Positions 1-11,968 of a stretch of 64,000 nucleotides of DNA are shown piece after piece. A program made the translations under genes and the position numbers. Source of the DNA: Aspidapion aeneum (lineage: Eukaryota; Arthropoda; Insecta; Coleoptera; Brentidae); the NCBI GenBank assembly GCA_963576565.1, contig OY755039.1, forward strand, positions 142,235,369 through 142,299,368. Reading direction: 5' to 3'. Under the pieces are notes generated by a model that saw only the letters and a program-made list of their open reading frames with translations, searched no databases and was not told the origin of the DNA. The number at the start of each line of letters is the position of its first letter. Positions within the stretch are counted from its first letter, which is position 1.

Positions 1-73
1 GGCCTATGCGATTTGTTATGGTAAACAGCTGATAACTATCGAAAGTTATCTCAAAAATAATGATATGGAGTTT

Positions 74-3000
74 ACATGTGTACAAAAAACTCTAGTTCTA
101 ACCCCCTAAACGAGTCGAGACGTCACATTGCAGTGCGGAGAAAACCTTTTTCGCATTTTAGGGATAAAAGTGTTCCTGTTTATCCTCGAGATAAAAAGTG
201 ATGATCAGGGATAAATAATAAAAATTGAGATGAAAAATTACATATCTGGGGTAAAAAGTAAATAACATTTTGAATGTTTACATTGTAAACACATTTCCCA
301 TAGTATCCGACTCAAGAGCTGCCTAAACCTTTTCTAGTAGTCATTTAACTTTCAATAGAGTATACTTAAATCTCGCATACTTTTAAGGTTAGGGACTGTA
401 TGAGAAAAAAGTCGAAAACAAGTCCAAAAGTGCATAAAATAGCATTAAGTCACCTGTAGGTATTCCTTGGTATGTAATACCTAAATAATAATAATATACT
501 ATTCTTATATTATAAAGTAGATCCCCACGTTGTTATAGCTTAAGGAATTGTTAAAAAATTGTCCAATTTGAACGCATGGAAAAATTGTGGTAACCCTAGA
601 CTTACCTACGTCTGTGAAGCTTCTCTCAAAGCGACAAACAATCGTTTTACAACAAACCATATAAATATCAACCACTATCAATGATAAACCACTGATCTTA
701 TCGCTATTTCCTCCATCTCCACTATTGTTCCACCGTTTTCCATTTTCTTCACAGCACAAAAACGCGGGATCGTGCGGGTGATATGATGATATTTAAAAAA
801 AATTGATAAGTAGTGTGGAAAAGCGTGTGATGTTGCTGGCCTACATGTGTACAAAAACTCTAGTTCTAACCCCCTAAACGAGTCGACGACGTCACATTGC
901 AGTGCGGAGAAAACCTTTTTCGCATTTTAGGGATAAAAGTGTTCCTGTTTATCCTCGAGATAAAAAGTGATGGATCAGGGATAAATAATAAAAATTGAGA
1001 TGAAAAATTACATATCTGGGGTAAAAAGTAAATAACATTTTGAATGTTTACATTGTAAACACATTTTTCATAGTATCCGACTCAAAAGCTGCCTAAACCT
1101 TTTCTAGTAGTCATTTAAGTTTCAATAGAGTATACTTAAATCTCGCATACTTATAAGGTTAGGGACTGACTGTATGAGAAAAAAGTCGAAAACAAGTCCA
1201 AAAGTGCATAAAATAGCATTAAGTCACTTTTAGGTATTCCTGGGTATGTAATACCTAAATAATAATAATATACTATTATTATATTATAAAGTAGATACCC
1301 ACGTTGTTATAGCTTAAAAAATTGTTAAAAAATTGTCCAATTTGAACGCATGGAAAAATTGTGGTAACCCTAGACTTACCTACGACTGTAAAGCTTCTCT
1401 CAAAGCGACAAACAATCGTTTTACAACAAACCATATAAATATCAACCACTATCAATGATAAACCTCTGATCTTATCGCTATTTCCTCCATCTCCACTATT
1501 GTTCCACCGTTTTCCTTTTTCTTCACAGCACAAAAACGCGGGATCGTGCGGGTGATATGATGTTATTTAAAAAAAATTGATAAGTAGTGTGGAAAAGCGT
1601 GTGATGTTGCTGGCCTACATGTGTACAAAAAAACTCTAGTTCTAACCCCCTAAACGAGTCGCCGACGTCACATTGCAGTGCGGAGAAAAACTTTTTCGCA
1701 TTTTAGGGATAAAAGTGTTCCTCGAGATAAAAGTGATGGATCAGGGATAAATAATAAAAATTGAGATGAAAAATTACATATCTGGGGTAAAAAGTAAATA
1801 ACATTTGAATGTTTACATTGTAAACACATTTTTCATAGTATCCGACTCAAGAGCTGCCTAAACCTCTTCTAGTAGTCATTTAACTTTTAATAGAGTTTAC
1901 TTAAATCTCGCATACTCATAAGGTTAAGGACTGTATGAGAAAAAAGTCGAAAACAAGTCCAAAAATGCTTAAAATAGCATATGCCACTTTTAAGTATTCC
2001 TTGGTATGTAATGTTATACCTAAATAATAATAATATACTATTAATATATAAAGTAGATACCTACGTTGTTATAGGTTGATAAATTGTTAAAAAATTGTCC
2101 AACTTGAAGCGCATGTGGTAACCCTAGACTTACCTACGTCTGTGAAGCTTCTATCAAAGCGATAAACACCCGCTTTACGACAAACCATATAAATATCAAC
2201 CACTATCAATGATAAACCACTGATCTTATCGATATTTCCTCCATCTCCACTAAAGTTCCACCGTTTCCCATCTTTTTCACAGCACAAAAACGCGGGATCG
2301 TGCGGGAGTGCGGGTGATATGTTGTTATTTAAATAAAATTGATAAGTAGTGTGGAAAAGCGTGTGATGTTGCTGGCCTACATGTGTACAAAAAACCCTAG
2401 TTTCTAACCCCCTAGACGGGCCGACGACGTCACATTGCAATGCAGAGAAATTTTTTTTCGTATTGTAAGGATAAAAGTGTCCCTGTTTATCCTCGAGATG
2501 AAAAGTGATGGATCAGGGATAAATAATAAAAATTGGGATGAAAAATTACATATCAGGGATAAAAAGTAATTTGAATTTGAATTAAGAAAAAAAGTTCAAA
2601 AATGCATAAAATAGCATATGCCATTTTCAGGTATCTCTGGGTATGTAATATCTAAATAATAATAATAAACTATTAATATATTATAAAGTAGATACCTACG
2701 TTGTTATAGGTTAAGAAATGGTTAAAGATTTGTCCAATTTGAACCGCATGGAAAAACTGTGGTAACCCTAGACTTACCTACGTCTGTGAAGCTTCTATCA
2801 AAGCGATAAACACTCGCATTACGACAAACCATATAAATATCAACCACTATCAATGATAAACCACTGATCTTATCGATATTTCCTCCATCTCCACTAAAGT
2901 TCCACCGTTTTCCATTTTCCTCACAGCACAAAAACGCGGGATCGTGCGGGTGATATATTGTTATTTAAAAAAAATTGATAAGTAGTGTGGAAAAGCGTGT

Positions 3001-3090
3001 GATGTTGCTGGCCTACATGTGTACAAAAAACCCTAGTTTCTAACCCCCTAGATGGGCCGACGACGTCACATTCCAGTGCGGAGAAAAACT
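74..3090. repeat. Tandem array of ~770-bp units (four units plus a partial fifth)
   Basis: Near-identical units follow each other, each marked by the string ctacatgtgtacaaaa (near 70, 842, 1616, 2378 and 3015). Units are about 772, 774, 762 and 637 bp; the fourth has an internal deletion and the fifth is cut off after about 75 bp. Every unit carries a gacgtcac palindrome core, poly(TAA)-like tracts, and on the minus strand an open stretch of 60-85 codons ending at a consensus splice donor (TAG|GTAAGT, e.g. near 600). The codon differences between units are often amino-acid changing, so I treat it as a non-coding tandem repeat; an exon array is less likely. Confidence 0.85.
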
Positions 3091-3654
3091 GAATTTCCGT
3101 GGAAAGCGTCACTTCGCCCAGAGGGGTGGAAAATCCAAGGGCAGAGCAAGGGCGCAAACGATAGCAGGCTTGCACCCTGCGTTCGTCGCAGTTTCACAAC
3201 AACCAAGATTTAAACATACAAGGTAAGTGCACTGATGTAGCTAGATCTGATAGCCCCGGGTGGCAAGAGTTTTTTGGCGCCTTCTAATCTAGAGAAAAAT
3301 CGTATAGGGTATGTAGTTCAGTCATTATAGAATTTTAGCATGCAAAAGGTGGTGAAGTCGCGATTTTGACATATGTTGTTGACATTGGAGTTTTAAAAAC
3401 AAATTTGACCTTGGGGTGTGGTGGCTCTTCCCGTCATCTTGAATTTAATTTGCATAAAAAGGTTTTTTTTTTAAATTATTATTATTTAATTTATAATTAA
3501 TTACTGTCAGTTAAAAAAAAAGAGTTTTAAAGAAATGTTGAAGACAATAAAATTTCCTACAAAAACGCTTTGATAAGTTTTTTGTCAGACGAATGGTTTT
3601 TAATTTATGACGCTAAACATTTCGAAGCCATTTTAAATTTTGACCAATTTTTTA
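3091..3654. other. Unassigned segment after the tandem array
   Basis: Starts with about 130 bp of GC-richer DNA unlike the array, ending in a good plus-strand donor (caag|gtaagtgc near 3219). It then passes into AT-rich DNA with no recognisable gene or element. Confidence 0.4.
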
Positions 3655-3830
3655 ATTGGCCTTTAACTTCGAAACTGCTTATTTTTGAGAAAATCTGTAA
3701 TAACATAAAATACAGACCAACTACTAGCCTATAAAATTAGATATTATTGAGTTCTCTGGGTAGTACCCTTGCTGAGATACGAACCCTGAAGGGTTAGCAG
3801 TACACCCGTTTCCTATGTACAGGGTATTTC

Positions 3831-4556
3831 ATTATATTTTTTCCCACCATTTTAGACCATTAATAATTGATATAGGAATACAAAAGAAATTGTGCTCGAA
3901 TTCGCGAAATTTTTACTTTTAAATTGCATTTTGACTTTATTCCTGATGCTTACCGTATTTGACAGGCGCTCAAATTTATAGTTTTTGTAAATTGGATGCT
4001 CCTTATATTATTTAATTAATAGATTAGGCATATGTCGCAGTTTTGATAAATAGTTTCTGAAATATTAGCGATAAATTTTTAAATGATAAAAAAATAACAT
4101 TACCACTTTGGTGTTAATTTCAGTGTCCTTATTTCGAACTATGTTAGTCCCCATGTATAAACAGTGGCAATGACAACTATTTTTTTTAAATGCTCAAAAT
4201 GACAACCGGTAACGACAACAAAGTCACTGTTGATACATGGGGACTAACATAATTTGGAATAAGGATACTAAAATTAACACAAGAGGTACTGTTATAATTG
4301 TTAATATTTCAGAAATTATGGCTCTATACTACGGCATATCGGGTATTTTTGGAAAATATGTTCCAAGCCTAATCTACTAATTAAATAATATAAGGAGCAT
4401 CCAATTTACAAAAACTATAAATTTGAGCGCCTGTCAAATATGGTAAGCATCAGGAATAAAGTCAAGATGCAATTTAAAAGTAAACATTTCGCGAATTCGA
4501 ACACAATTTCTTGTATATTCCTATATCAAGTATTAATGATCTAAAAGGGTGGGAAA
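3831..4556. mobile_element. Fold-back element with ~340-bp arms
   Basis: The left arm (about 3831-4175) and right arm (about 4205-4556) are inverted copies with moderate divergence. They share caggcgctcaaatttatag, tggatgctccttatatt and catggggactaacata in opposite orientation. Almost the whole element is palindromic, with only a short spacer near 4190. No coding content. Confidence 0.7.
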
Positions 4557-5008
4557 AAATTAGTCTAAATTATACGCATTTGTAATGACGTCATCAGGTT
4601 AGAAAAAAACGTATGGCGTAGATTCTTTTTTATATTTACTATCGTTGTTGGGCTCGGGCTCAATTTTGTTGCATCTACGGCTCGCTGTATCACATTCTCA
4701 AATTGAAGTGCGATTCCATTTCGGACTTGTTCCCTTTTCAGTTAAAAAAATGCCAATATATTTAAAATTATCAGCTGCGATTGTTCATTATACCTATTAT
4801 ATTTGTTTCTCGGCATTTTACAACTTTTGAAAATAATTTCCGACAAGTTGACAAACTCATGTCTTTGATTGATAGTGACGGATACTTCACATAACCAATT
4901 ACCTACCTACTTCATTTAAAAAGTTTATTGTCACCGCTGTTTATTACCTACTAAACAAAGATAAACAAAAATGACGTCATTACAAATGCGTATAATTTGG
5001 ACTATACA
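4557..5008. mobile_element. Short inverted-repeat element
   Basis: Bounded by inverted copies of a ~40-bp block containing tacgcatttgtaatgacgtc at 4563-4600 and 4968-5005. The interior has no supported gene. It lies end to end with the fold-backs on both sides, suggesting serial insertion. Confidence 0.55.
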
Positions 5009-5012
5009 TATT

Positions 5013-5385
5013 TCCATAGTATATGCAAAACAAACCGAAATTATTCAGTTTTATGTCATTTTCTCAAACGTAAAAGTGCCAATAATAGCTTTAACACAAC
5101 TTTGTGATACTTCCATTAAAATAACATTTTATTTTCTTTAAAAAAGGTGTTTTAACATTGTTCTCTAAAATGCTTAGTTTTTTTGAAAACTGAATAAAAC
5201 CTAAAAAACATATTTTTTTTCGTGATCTTAAAATGTAACCCCAATTTATGGATTCCAATATAGTGCTAACTATGGACTTGGCACACATTAAATTGATTAC
5301 AGACTTTCTATAAAATGCTTACTTTTTGAGAAAATGACATAAAACTGAATAATTTCGGTTTATTTAGCATATTCTATGGAAATAT
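5013..5385. mobile_element. Short inverted-repeat element
   Basis: Ends are inverted copies of each other (5013-5080 and 5322-5385), sharing tttccatag, cgaaattattcagttttatg and cattttctcaaa. No supported gene inside. Confidence 0.55.
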
Positions 5386-5565
5386 GTACATATAGAAAAC
5401 GGGTGTACTGCTACCACATCAGGGTTCGTATCTCAGCAAGGGTACTACATAGAGAATTCAGTGACATTTTATTTTGAAGGCTATTAGTTGGTCTTTATTT
5501 TATGTTTTTGCAGATTTTCTCAAAAATAAACAGTTTCTAAGTTAAAGGCCTGTTATTAAGGCGAT

Positions 5566-5600
5566 ATCATCAGCATATCTTAGGTGGTTCAAGAATTGTC
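5566..5600 (-). pseudogene. LINE reverse transcriptase sliver (LRYADDI motif)
   Basis: The minus strand reads QFLNHLRYADDI, the palm motif with the catalytic Asp pair. The same block recurs within the longer minus-strand fragment at 6700-7560. Only about 12 codons survive here; a plus-strand LINE fragment follows directly. Confidence 0.55.
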
Positions 5601-6335
5601 CTAACAGCTAACCCAAAACTTAGGATGTGAAGATGAAAATCTAGATGAAATAAATGATATGCTGAGAAGAGCTATGACCAAAGTAGGAAAAGATATCGCA
5701 CAAAAAGATAAACAGAGGGAAAATTGTATATCAGAAGAAATAAAGAGACGGATGAAAAAAAGGCGGACCCTCGAGAGAGAAGGAAAAAAGAACATCTACA
5801 GAATACACAGAAATAAATAAAACTATAAGAAAAATGATAAAAGAAAATAAAAGAAAGAGCAAAGAAATTAAAGTTGAGAGAGTTATAGAAAGTAACAGAA
5901 ATATGAAATGTCTAAAGCCGACTCTAGGTAGATATGAAATAATTAAAATAAAATTAACGGCACAGAATGAACTAACGTTAAAGAGGATATCATAAATATC
6001 ACACACCTATTCTACCCAGAATTATACCAAACAAAAAGGGAACCATCACGAGACACCAAGAAGAAACTCCAAACAAAAATAAAGAACATAAACTCAGAGC
6101 TACAACCTGAAATAAGCAAAGCGGAAATAAGAAGAGCATTAAAGAAAATGAAAAATAACAAATCAACTGGAAATGACGGAGTAACGGCAGAAATGCTCAA
6201 GTACGGTGGTAAAGCTGTAATTAGTACCCTCCATATTCTCCTGAATAAAATACTAAAAGAAAAAATAATCCCAAACAACCGGAAAGAATCCATAACCATT
6301 ATTCTACTGACAATGACATTAGAAGAAAATTAAAA
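5601..6335 (+). pseudogene. LINE (RTE/jockey-like) endonuclease-RT linker and RT start, broken
   Basis: Plus-strand reading frames, with frameshifts and stops, show a lysine/glutamate-rich linker followed by ELQPEISKAEIRRALKKMKN and NKSTGNDGVTAEMLKYGG. This is the conserved start of the RT domain in insect LINEs (alternating K/S/P-G-x-D-G). The frame ends at the RT fingers with KESITIIL, just before the expected NYRGIS block. No upstream endonuclease is seen and the 3' part is missing, so it is a dead fragment. Confidence 0.75.
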
Positions 6336-6699
6336 GAATCCACCTTGAATCACCATATATCTAAAAGAAATCGTTTTTATGTTTCGGAATTCTAAATCTA
6401 CTACTGTGGGGCTCTATATTTCAAGACAAATTCTTTTCATTTCTGTGGCATATAAATAAACCTGACCCTACTTGCGAGTAAATTTTTGCTACGTTTTGGA
6501 AAATGGGCAAGCCTTTAAAACAATTAATAATTGAAAGTTTATTTCTGATGCCTTTACATGCGCAACACTTCAAAGACTTTCCGGAAGTTCGAACTTACAA
6601 ATTAATAATTAACGATTTTTAATACTTCTTATTTGATTCGTTAATTGGCCTAAGGCAAGATGATGAATTATCTCTATTATTGTTTAATCTTGTCCTTTA
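6336..6699. other. No recognisable feature
   Basis: AT-rich sequence between two LINE fragments; no gene, inverted repeat or simple repeat was recognised. Confidence 0.4.
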
Positions 6700-7560
6700 A
6701 GGTTCTGTTAGAATGATTCCTTCCTTCTTCCATCCATCTTTGGACATAGGCCTCCCCCAATATCATCTTCTCTGTCTGTCGCCGTGTTCATCCATCCATA
6801 TTTCTTCAAATCCTGCATGTTTCTTCAAATCGTCTGCCCATCTCATTTGGGGTCTTCTCCTACTTCTTTTATTTTCCCAAGGTCTCCAGTTTACAAAACA
6901 GTTGTCCCATGGATTGTCTTTCTGTATGATATTATGACAAATTTGCTACTTCTCCTCTAACATCCCTTACTTTCGTTTTATTTTTTATCCATTAATTCCT
7001 TTTTCTATCTGTTAGCTTTACATGTAACCTTTTTCTTCCCATTGATCTTTGGGACTTTATTACCTTAGCCATGTTTGATTTTGTAAGTCTCCAGGTCTGG
7101 GATCCATAGCTAAGTACAGGGAGGATACATTGGTAATAAACTTTCGTTTTGTTATTTACCGAATGCTGCCCAGTCCAGTCTTACTCGTCTCTTGATTTTA
7201 GCCGTTTAGTTGTCTTTTTTTAGTTTAAGAATTTGTCCCTGGTATATATTATATTCCTCTACTTGATCTATTTCCTCGTGATATCTTCATCTGTGCTTGC
7301 CATGATTTTAGTTTTAGTGCAGTTCAAACTCAAGCTTATATTTTTAGCTTCTGTATCCAGTTCTTCCAGCATTTTTATCAGTTCTTCTATCTTATCTATT
7401 ATTATTATCTATCTATATCATCAGCATATCTTAGGTGGTTCAAGTATTGTCTGTTTACTTTGATGCCTATTTCTTCCCAATCTTTTTTAAAAACAATCTC
7501 TAGGGCCTGGTTAAATAGTTTAGGGGATATATCTTCTTATGCGGATTGCCTTGGTTCCTT
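6700..7560 (-). pseudogene. LINE reverse transcriptase, C-terminal half, broken
   Basis: The minus strand reads SPKLFNQALEIVFKKDWEEI followed by QYLNHLRYADDI, the RT palm with the two catalytic aspartates (about 7530-7413). Further on it reads RPQMRWADDLKKHAGFEEIW and WGRPMSKDGWKKE near 6850-6715, the usual LINE C-terminal tail (RPxxRWxDD...GEAYVQQWT type). Frames shift between the blocks, so it is a relic. It shares its palm block with 5566-5600. Confidence 0.75.
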
Positions 7561-7604
7561 TGTGGAGCTTGATTCATGTAGTTGCTTCGCTATATACACG
7601 GTGT

Positions 7605-8262
7605 TTCACGAACATCGAAACAGAGGCCTTTTTGGATATTTAGAGTGCCAATTTGGAGAAACGCTCGTACACATAGATTTAGTTTGCGAGGGGGACACTT
7701 TTTGGCTATCTTGAAATTTTGTAGCACGAACCCCCTTTGACGAGTATACTTTACCCCTATATTTTGAATAGGGAAAGTGGGTCTAGTGATTGGTCTTGTT
7801 TTGGAGGCCTTTTGAATGTCCTTACAAAATTTCAAAAATCAATCCATAAGGTTTTAAGAAAATTGCCTTCAAAATTTCAAATTTAACATGGACTGATAAA
7901 ATAAAAATTTAATTAGAATTTTATTATTTTGTGGATTTTATTTTTATTTTATCATTCCATGTTAAATTTTACAATTTGAAAGCAAATATCTCAAAAACTA
8001 ATCGATGGATTTTCGAAATTTTTACACGGTTGTAAAGATATTTAAAAGAGCTTCAAAATAAGGTATTACTAGACCCACTTTCCCCATTCAAAATATAGGG
8101 ATAAAATATTCTCCTCGAAGGGGGTTCCTGCTACAAAAATTTCAAGATATCCAAAAAGTGTCCCGCTCGCAAACAAAATCGACATGTCCGAGCGTACCGC
8201 AAAATTTTTGTTAAAATTGGTCAAATGGTTTGTGAGTTATTGTATTATACAGACTGACATAG
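7605..8262. mobile_element. Fold-back MITE with ~200-bp arms
   Basis: The left arm 7664-7870 and right arm 7985-8200 are inverted copies, sharing cactttttgg, gaaagtgggtctag and tatattttgaat in opposite orientation. The centre is AT-rich. The terminal region begins with a cggtgtttcacgaac-type end. No coding content. Confidence 0.7.
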
Positions 8263-8797
8263 CCACCTTAAAAATATTAGTAGTTATTTGTTTTTTTTTT
8301 GGTCCAAATAACACGTTTTGTGTGGAAATAGAAAGAAACTGATGATCTTAATAGCCCTCATACTAATAATAACTGATTATGTATGGAAATTAAAAAAAAT
8401 AGGAAAAAAAATCTTACCGTCTCAATCTAGCCTCTCATATACAGTGTCCCCCATAATGTTCGCAACATATGGGAAAAAATTTTATTTGTAAGTTATGGAA
8501 AAAAAATTATATACGATCAATCCTGCTTGTTGAATAACCTAGAAAGACATTTTGACATTAGTCACGTGATCACTGTCATGACGGCAGATTCAAAAAATTA
8601 GTCATGAAAATCCAAAAAGTGAGGTTAGATGGGAAAATATCGAAAAAAGTTATTTGAAAAAAGTGTTTAGAATGTCATTTTAGGGTCCTCTATGAAATTT
8701 GGAGCAATAATATTAAAAAATAAGAAAGACCCTATTTTTGGGCCCAGCCTTATTATAAATTAATTTTATACAGATTTTATTACTGAAATAGTTCAAG

Positions 8798-9214
8798 TAA
8801 CGCAATATTTAATGGGCAAAGGTAAAATGATTCCAAATTCTGTATTAAAGTCATTCATAAAAAATTAAATAAAAATATCTGATTGGCACATGTACGTTTC
8901 TTGTTGCAATGGCCTTTTGTTTTGACAGTTTGTAAGGTTTCTGTGAATTTAGTATTAATACCACAATGGAAAAGAACAATGTCATTGATATTATTTATTA
9001 AATATTATATTGAAGTTTACATAATTAATGATGGGGTTCTTTTCTATTGTGGTATTAATACTATATTCACGGAAACCTTACAAACTTGTCAAAAAAAGGC
9101 CATTGCGACAAGAAAGGAACATGTTCTAATCGGATATTTATATTTAATTTTTTATGAATGACTTCAATATAGAATTTTGAATCATTTTACCTTTGTCCAT
9201 TAAATATTGCGTTA
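8798..9214. mobile_element. Fold-back element nested in the 8442-10635 MITE
   Basis: Inverted arms of about 190 bp: taacgcaatatttaatgg at the left and its complement at the right, with matching internal blocks aaaatgattc and tggtattaatac. No gene. Confidence 0.7.
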
Positions 9215-9216
9215 AT

Positions 9217-10300
9217 TTTTTTTTACGGGTATGCGCACTCGCAAGGAGATCCCTATAACGCTCGAGAAGCGGCAAGTGCGCGGAAATGTTGGTGTGTGTT
9301 GGTTTTGAAACGGTTCAGGTTGTAACCTGCAGGGAAAACTGTCGCAGGGAGTTTATTCCACAGTGATGCTGCTCTCCAGAGATATGAATTCTGATATAAT
9401 GAGGTTCTTGGTGCCTCTATTTTGACAATAACTTGATGGTTACCGTCTGTTTGACGTGTTCGCCTAGTAGGTGCTACTCCCGGTGGGATCGTACGTGCCA
9501 ACTCTTCAGAGCATTTATATCTGTAGAAGAGAGATAGATCGCCCACAGTTTTTCGATGTTCGAGACTATCCAAGCTACGGGTAAGTGCGGGGTCATTGAT
9601 CAGCTTGATAGCTCGTTTTTGCACGGTGTTCAAAAGCATTAAGGTATGTTTGGGTGCCGCACTCCATATATGTGAGCAGTACTCCATAGTTGGTCGAATC
9701 TGGGCTTTGTAGAGTGTCAGCAGTTGGCTTGGTGTATACAGATGTCTTGTACGAAATAGCACCCCAAGCTTTTGGGACGCCCTTTTAGCTATATCTGCCA
9801 CGTGACTGTGCCAAGACATGTTGGTCTCTGCAGTGACTCCTAAGATGTTCAACTGGCTCTGCAATGCGATAGCACTTCCAGATAGCATGATGTTTGGCTC
9901 ACCGCTGCTGGTCTTTTTTGAAAACAGGGCTGCTTGGGTTTTCTGCGCGTTGAACTGTACAAGGTTTTTGTTGCCCCAGTCCTCTATTATCTCCAGGTCG
10001 TTATTTATCTGCGATATTTGAGTTAGTCTAAGGTAATGGAATTCACGTGCGGAGAGACATGTGGGTGGTATGACTGAGGAGACTACATTGCCATCATATG
10101 CAAAGCAATAAAGTGGATTTACTGTTTTATCTATGAGGTCATTTATGTAAATCATAAAAAGTGTTGGCGAAAGGATTGCTCCCTGTGGCACACCAGCATT
10201 TATTTGGTAAGAGTTGGAGTTCCGGCCATCCAGTGCAACATAAATGGATCTATCCTTAAGGTAACTTTCAAACCAAGTGCAAAGTTTCGGCGACAATTTT
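9217..10300 (-). pseudogene. 5'-truncated jockey-like LINE, reverse transcriptase C-terminal part
   Basis: An open minus-strand frame of 347 codons (10296-9253) reads through RT blocks: WFESYLKDR, then the VPQGAILSPTLFMIYINDL block, then palm, then thumb (LNILGVTAETNMSWHSHV) and the C-terminal tail WRAASLWNKLP. These are typical of jockey-clade LINEs. The catalytic FADD reads FAYD, so one of the paired aspartates is lost. The upstream endonuclease and RT fingers are absent. A short A-run on the minus strand near 9215-9224 marks the 3' tail. It sits inside a MITE. Confidence 0.85.
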
Positions 10301-10635
10301 CATGCCATAAAATTAATTCATAATAAGGCTAGGGCCAAAAATAGGGTATTTCTTATATTTTATTATTATTGCTCCAAATTTCATAGAGGACCCTAAACTG
10401 ACATTCTAAACACTTTTTTCAAATAACTTTCTTCGATATTTTGCGATTGAACCTCACTTTTTGGGATTTCATGCCTAATTTTTTGAATTTGCCGCCATGA
10501 CAGTGATCATGTGACAAATGTTAAAATGTCTTTTTAGGATATTCAACAAGCAGGATTGATCGTATAGAAAAATTTTTCTCATATCTCACAAATAAAAATT
10601 TTTCCCATATGTTGCAAACATTATGGGGGACACTG

Positions 10636-11415
10636 TATGTTGGTATCAGAAGACTAAAAAGTAAAAAGAAAAATTAGGTATGCATCTTTACATGCCACCT
10701 ATATTCATAAATTTATGGTATGCTTCTGACTAGAAATTAAGTAGCTTCTGAGCTACCCGACCGACCATCGCAACGATTTGTTGCTTTTATTTTTTTTCGT
10801 TTGTAATTTTATAAATTATCTTGATTTACTCACCAGTCATCATTGTCTTAAGTGGTTATACCCTACACAGAAAAAAAATTGAAAGCAATAAACAGGAATT
10901 TTTGGTAATAAATTGAACGCTTAATTTTCTAAAGGTATTTAATTAATATAGGCGCCTTTTGCATGTTCTATTTTTCTCTTATCTTTTATTTGAGAAATGC
11001 GCAGTTACCTGGTTTGAACCTTATTCTTTACTAAAGGATTGTGTTTGACCTCACGGTCCGTAAATATACCGGTAGTCTGGTAACTCCCAGCCAATAAGAA
11101 CTCGCCAGCCTATGACGCGGCAATATGCCTGCCCCACGATCAATAAAGAGAGACCTAGTTGTATTATGAGAGAAATAAAGATAGATGCCGCAAAAATACC
11201 AAAATTTATTAAAAAATTAAATAATTTAAAAATTCAACAGTTTTATAAATATCAGATTCAGAACACGATTATAAATACTTTTCCTAAGTTAATTCGACTC
11301 TCTTGTTCATATTAATTTAACTTTTTTTGTAGATAGAAGGGTAATTAAAATGAGAAATTTTATCAAAAAAATTAAAGGAAAGGAAATTGAAATGACTTTA
11401 AGTCAATGGCAGTAA
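10636..11415. other. No recognisable feature
   Basis: AT-rich, with short open frames that show no domain or codon signal. Confidence 0.4.
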
Positions 11416-11541
11416 GTCCACCAATGCATGCCCACCCCGATTCAAAAAACGCATCAGGTGACGCTGCATTTAAAACCGGTGCAAATCCATGGACCATCAC
11501 GTGATGCGTTTTTTGAATCGGAGTGGGCATGCATTGGTGGA
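11416..11541. repeat. 126-bp palindrome with ~40-bp arms
   Basis: The left arm (ccaccaatgcatgcccac then gattcaaaaaacgcatca) is matched almost perfectly in inverse at the right end. The loop is about 45 bp. It resembles a very short fold-back MITE; no convincing target-site duplication was found. Confidence 0.65.
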
Positions 11542-11685
11542 AACAGGGTATTAGGGAACATTCATAAATTACATAACGCAAAGATTCAGGATTTTTGATC
11601 CCCCCTTGACACATTTCAAGAAAAATTATAATAAAATACATTGGTTGTAACGCTACTATTCCTTCCCTTCCGCTTGAGCATTATA

Positions 11686-11968
11686 CAGGGTGTTCTAAGT
11701 TGAGTGTCCACCATTGCTAACTTTTTTATTATTAGAGATAGAAAAAAGTTTAAATTGGCAAACTAGTAGAATTTTTGATGCTCTTTAAGATGCTCAAATA
11801 AAAAAAAATCGAACATTCAGTTTTCGAGTTTTTTTCAAAAAATATTGAACCAATTTTAATTTAAACATCCTGCCTTTTATAATTTTCAAAAATTCTACCA
11901 GTTTGCCAATTAAAATTTTTAATAATAACAAAGTTAGCAATGGTGGACTTTTAACTTGAAACACCCAG
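11686..11968. mobile_element. Mariner-like MITE
   Basis: Starts cagggtgttctaagttgag and ends with a diverged complement (acttgaaacacccag), with TA on both sides. Arms of over 90 bp pair, including ccaccattgctaactt. No transposase. Confidence 0.75.

Larger units (their letters stand above)
3655..5565. mobile_element. Nested fold-back DNA element (outer arms)
   Basis: The stretch 3655-3830 returns as an inverted copy at 5385-5565. Both arms share the blocks tttttgagaaaatctg, gaccaacta, gagatacgaaccctga and acacccgttt. The loop of this hairpin is itself made of three smaller fold-backs, listed separately. No transposase is visible, so the element is non-autonomous. Family unknown. Confidence 0.7.
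8442..10635. mobile_element. Tc1/mariner-like palindromic MITE carrying two nested insertions
   Basis: Ends are inverted: cagtgtcccccataatgtt at 8442 and its complement ending at 10635, each flanked by the dinucleotide TA as expected for Tc1/mariner. The arms run about 330 bp each (8442-8776 and 10303-10635). The loop holds a second fold-back (8798-9214) and a 5'-truncated LINE (9217-10300). Without these the element would be about 680 bp and almost wholly palindromic. Confidence 0.75.

Noticed and set aside
74..3090. CRISPR-like regular repeats
   Set aside because: Units are 770 bp long with no spacers, in eukaryotic DNA.
505..3175. Similar 69-117-codon minus-strand frames in each ~770-bp unit
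   Set aside because: They recur because the DNA is a tandem repeat; changes between units are not biased to silent sites.
6012..6299. Hydrophobic minus-strand frames at 5601-6299
   Set aside because: Antisense to the A-rich plus-strand LINE fragment.
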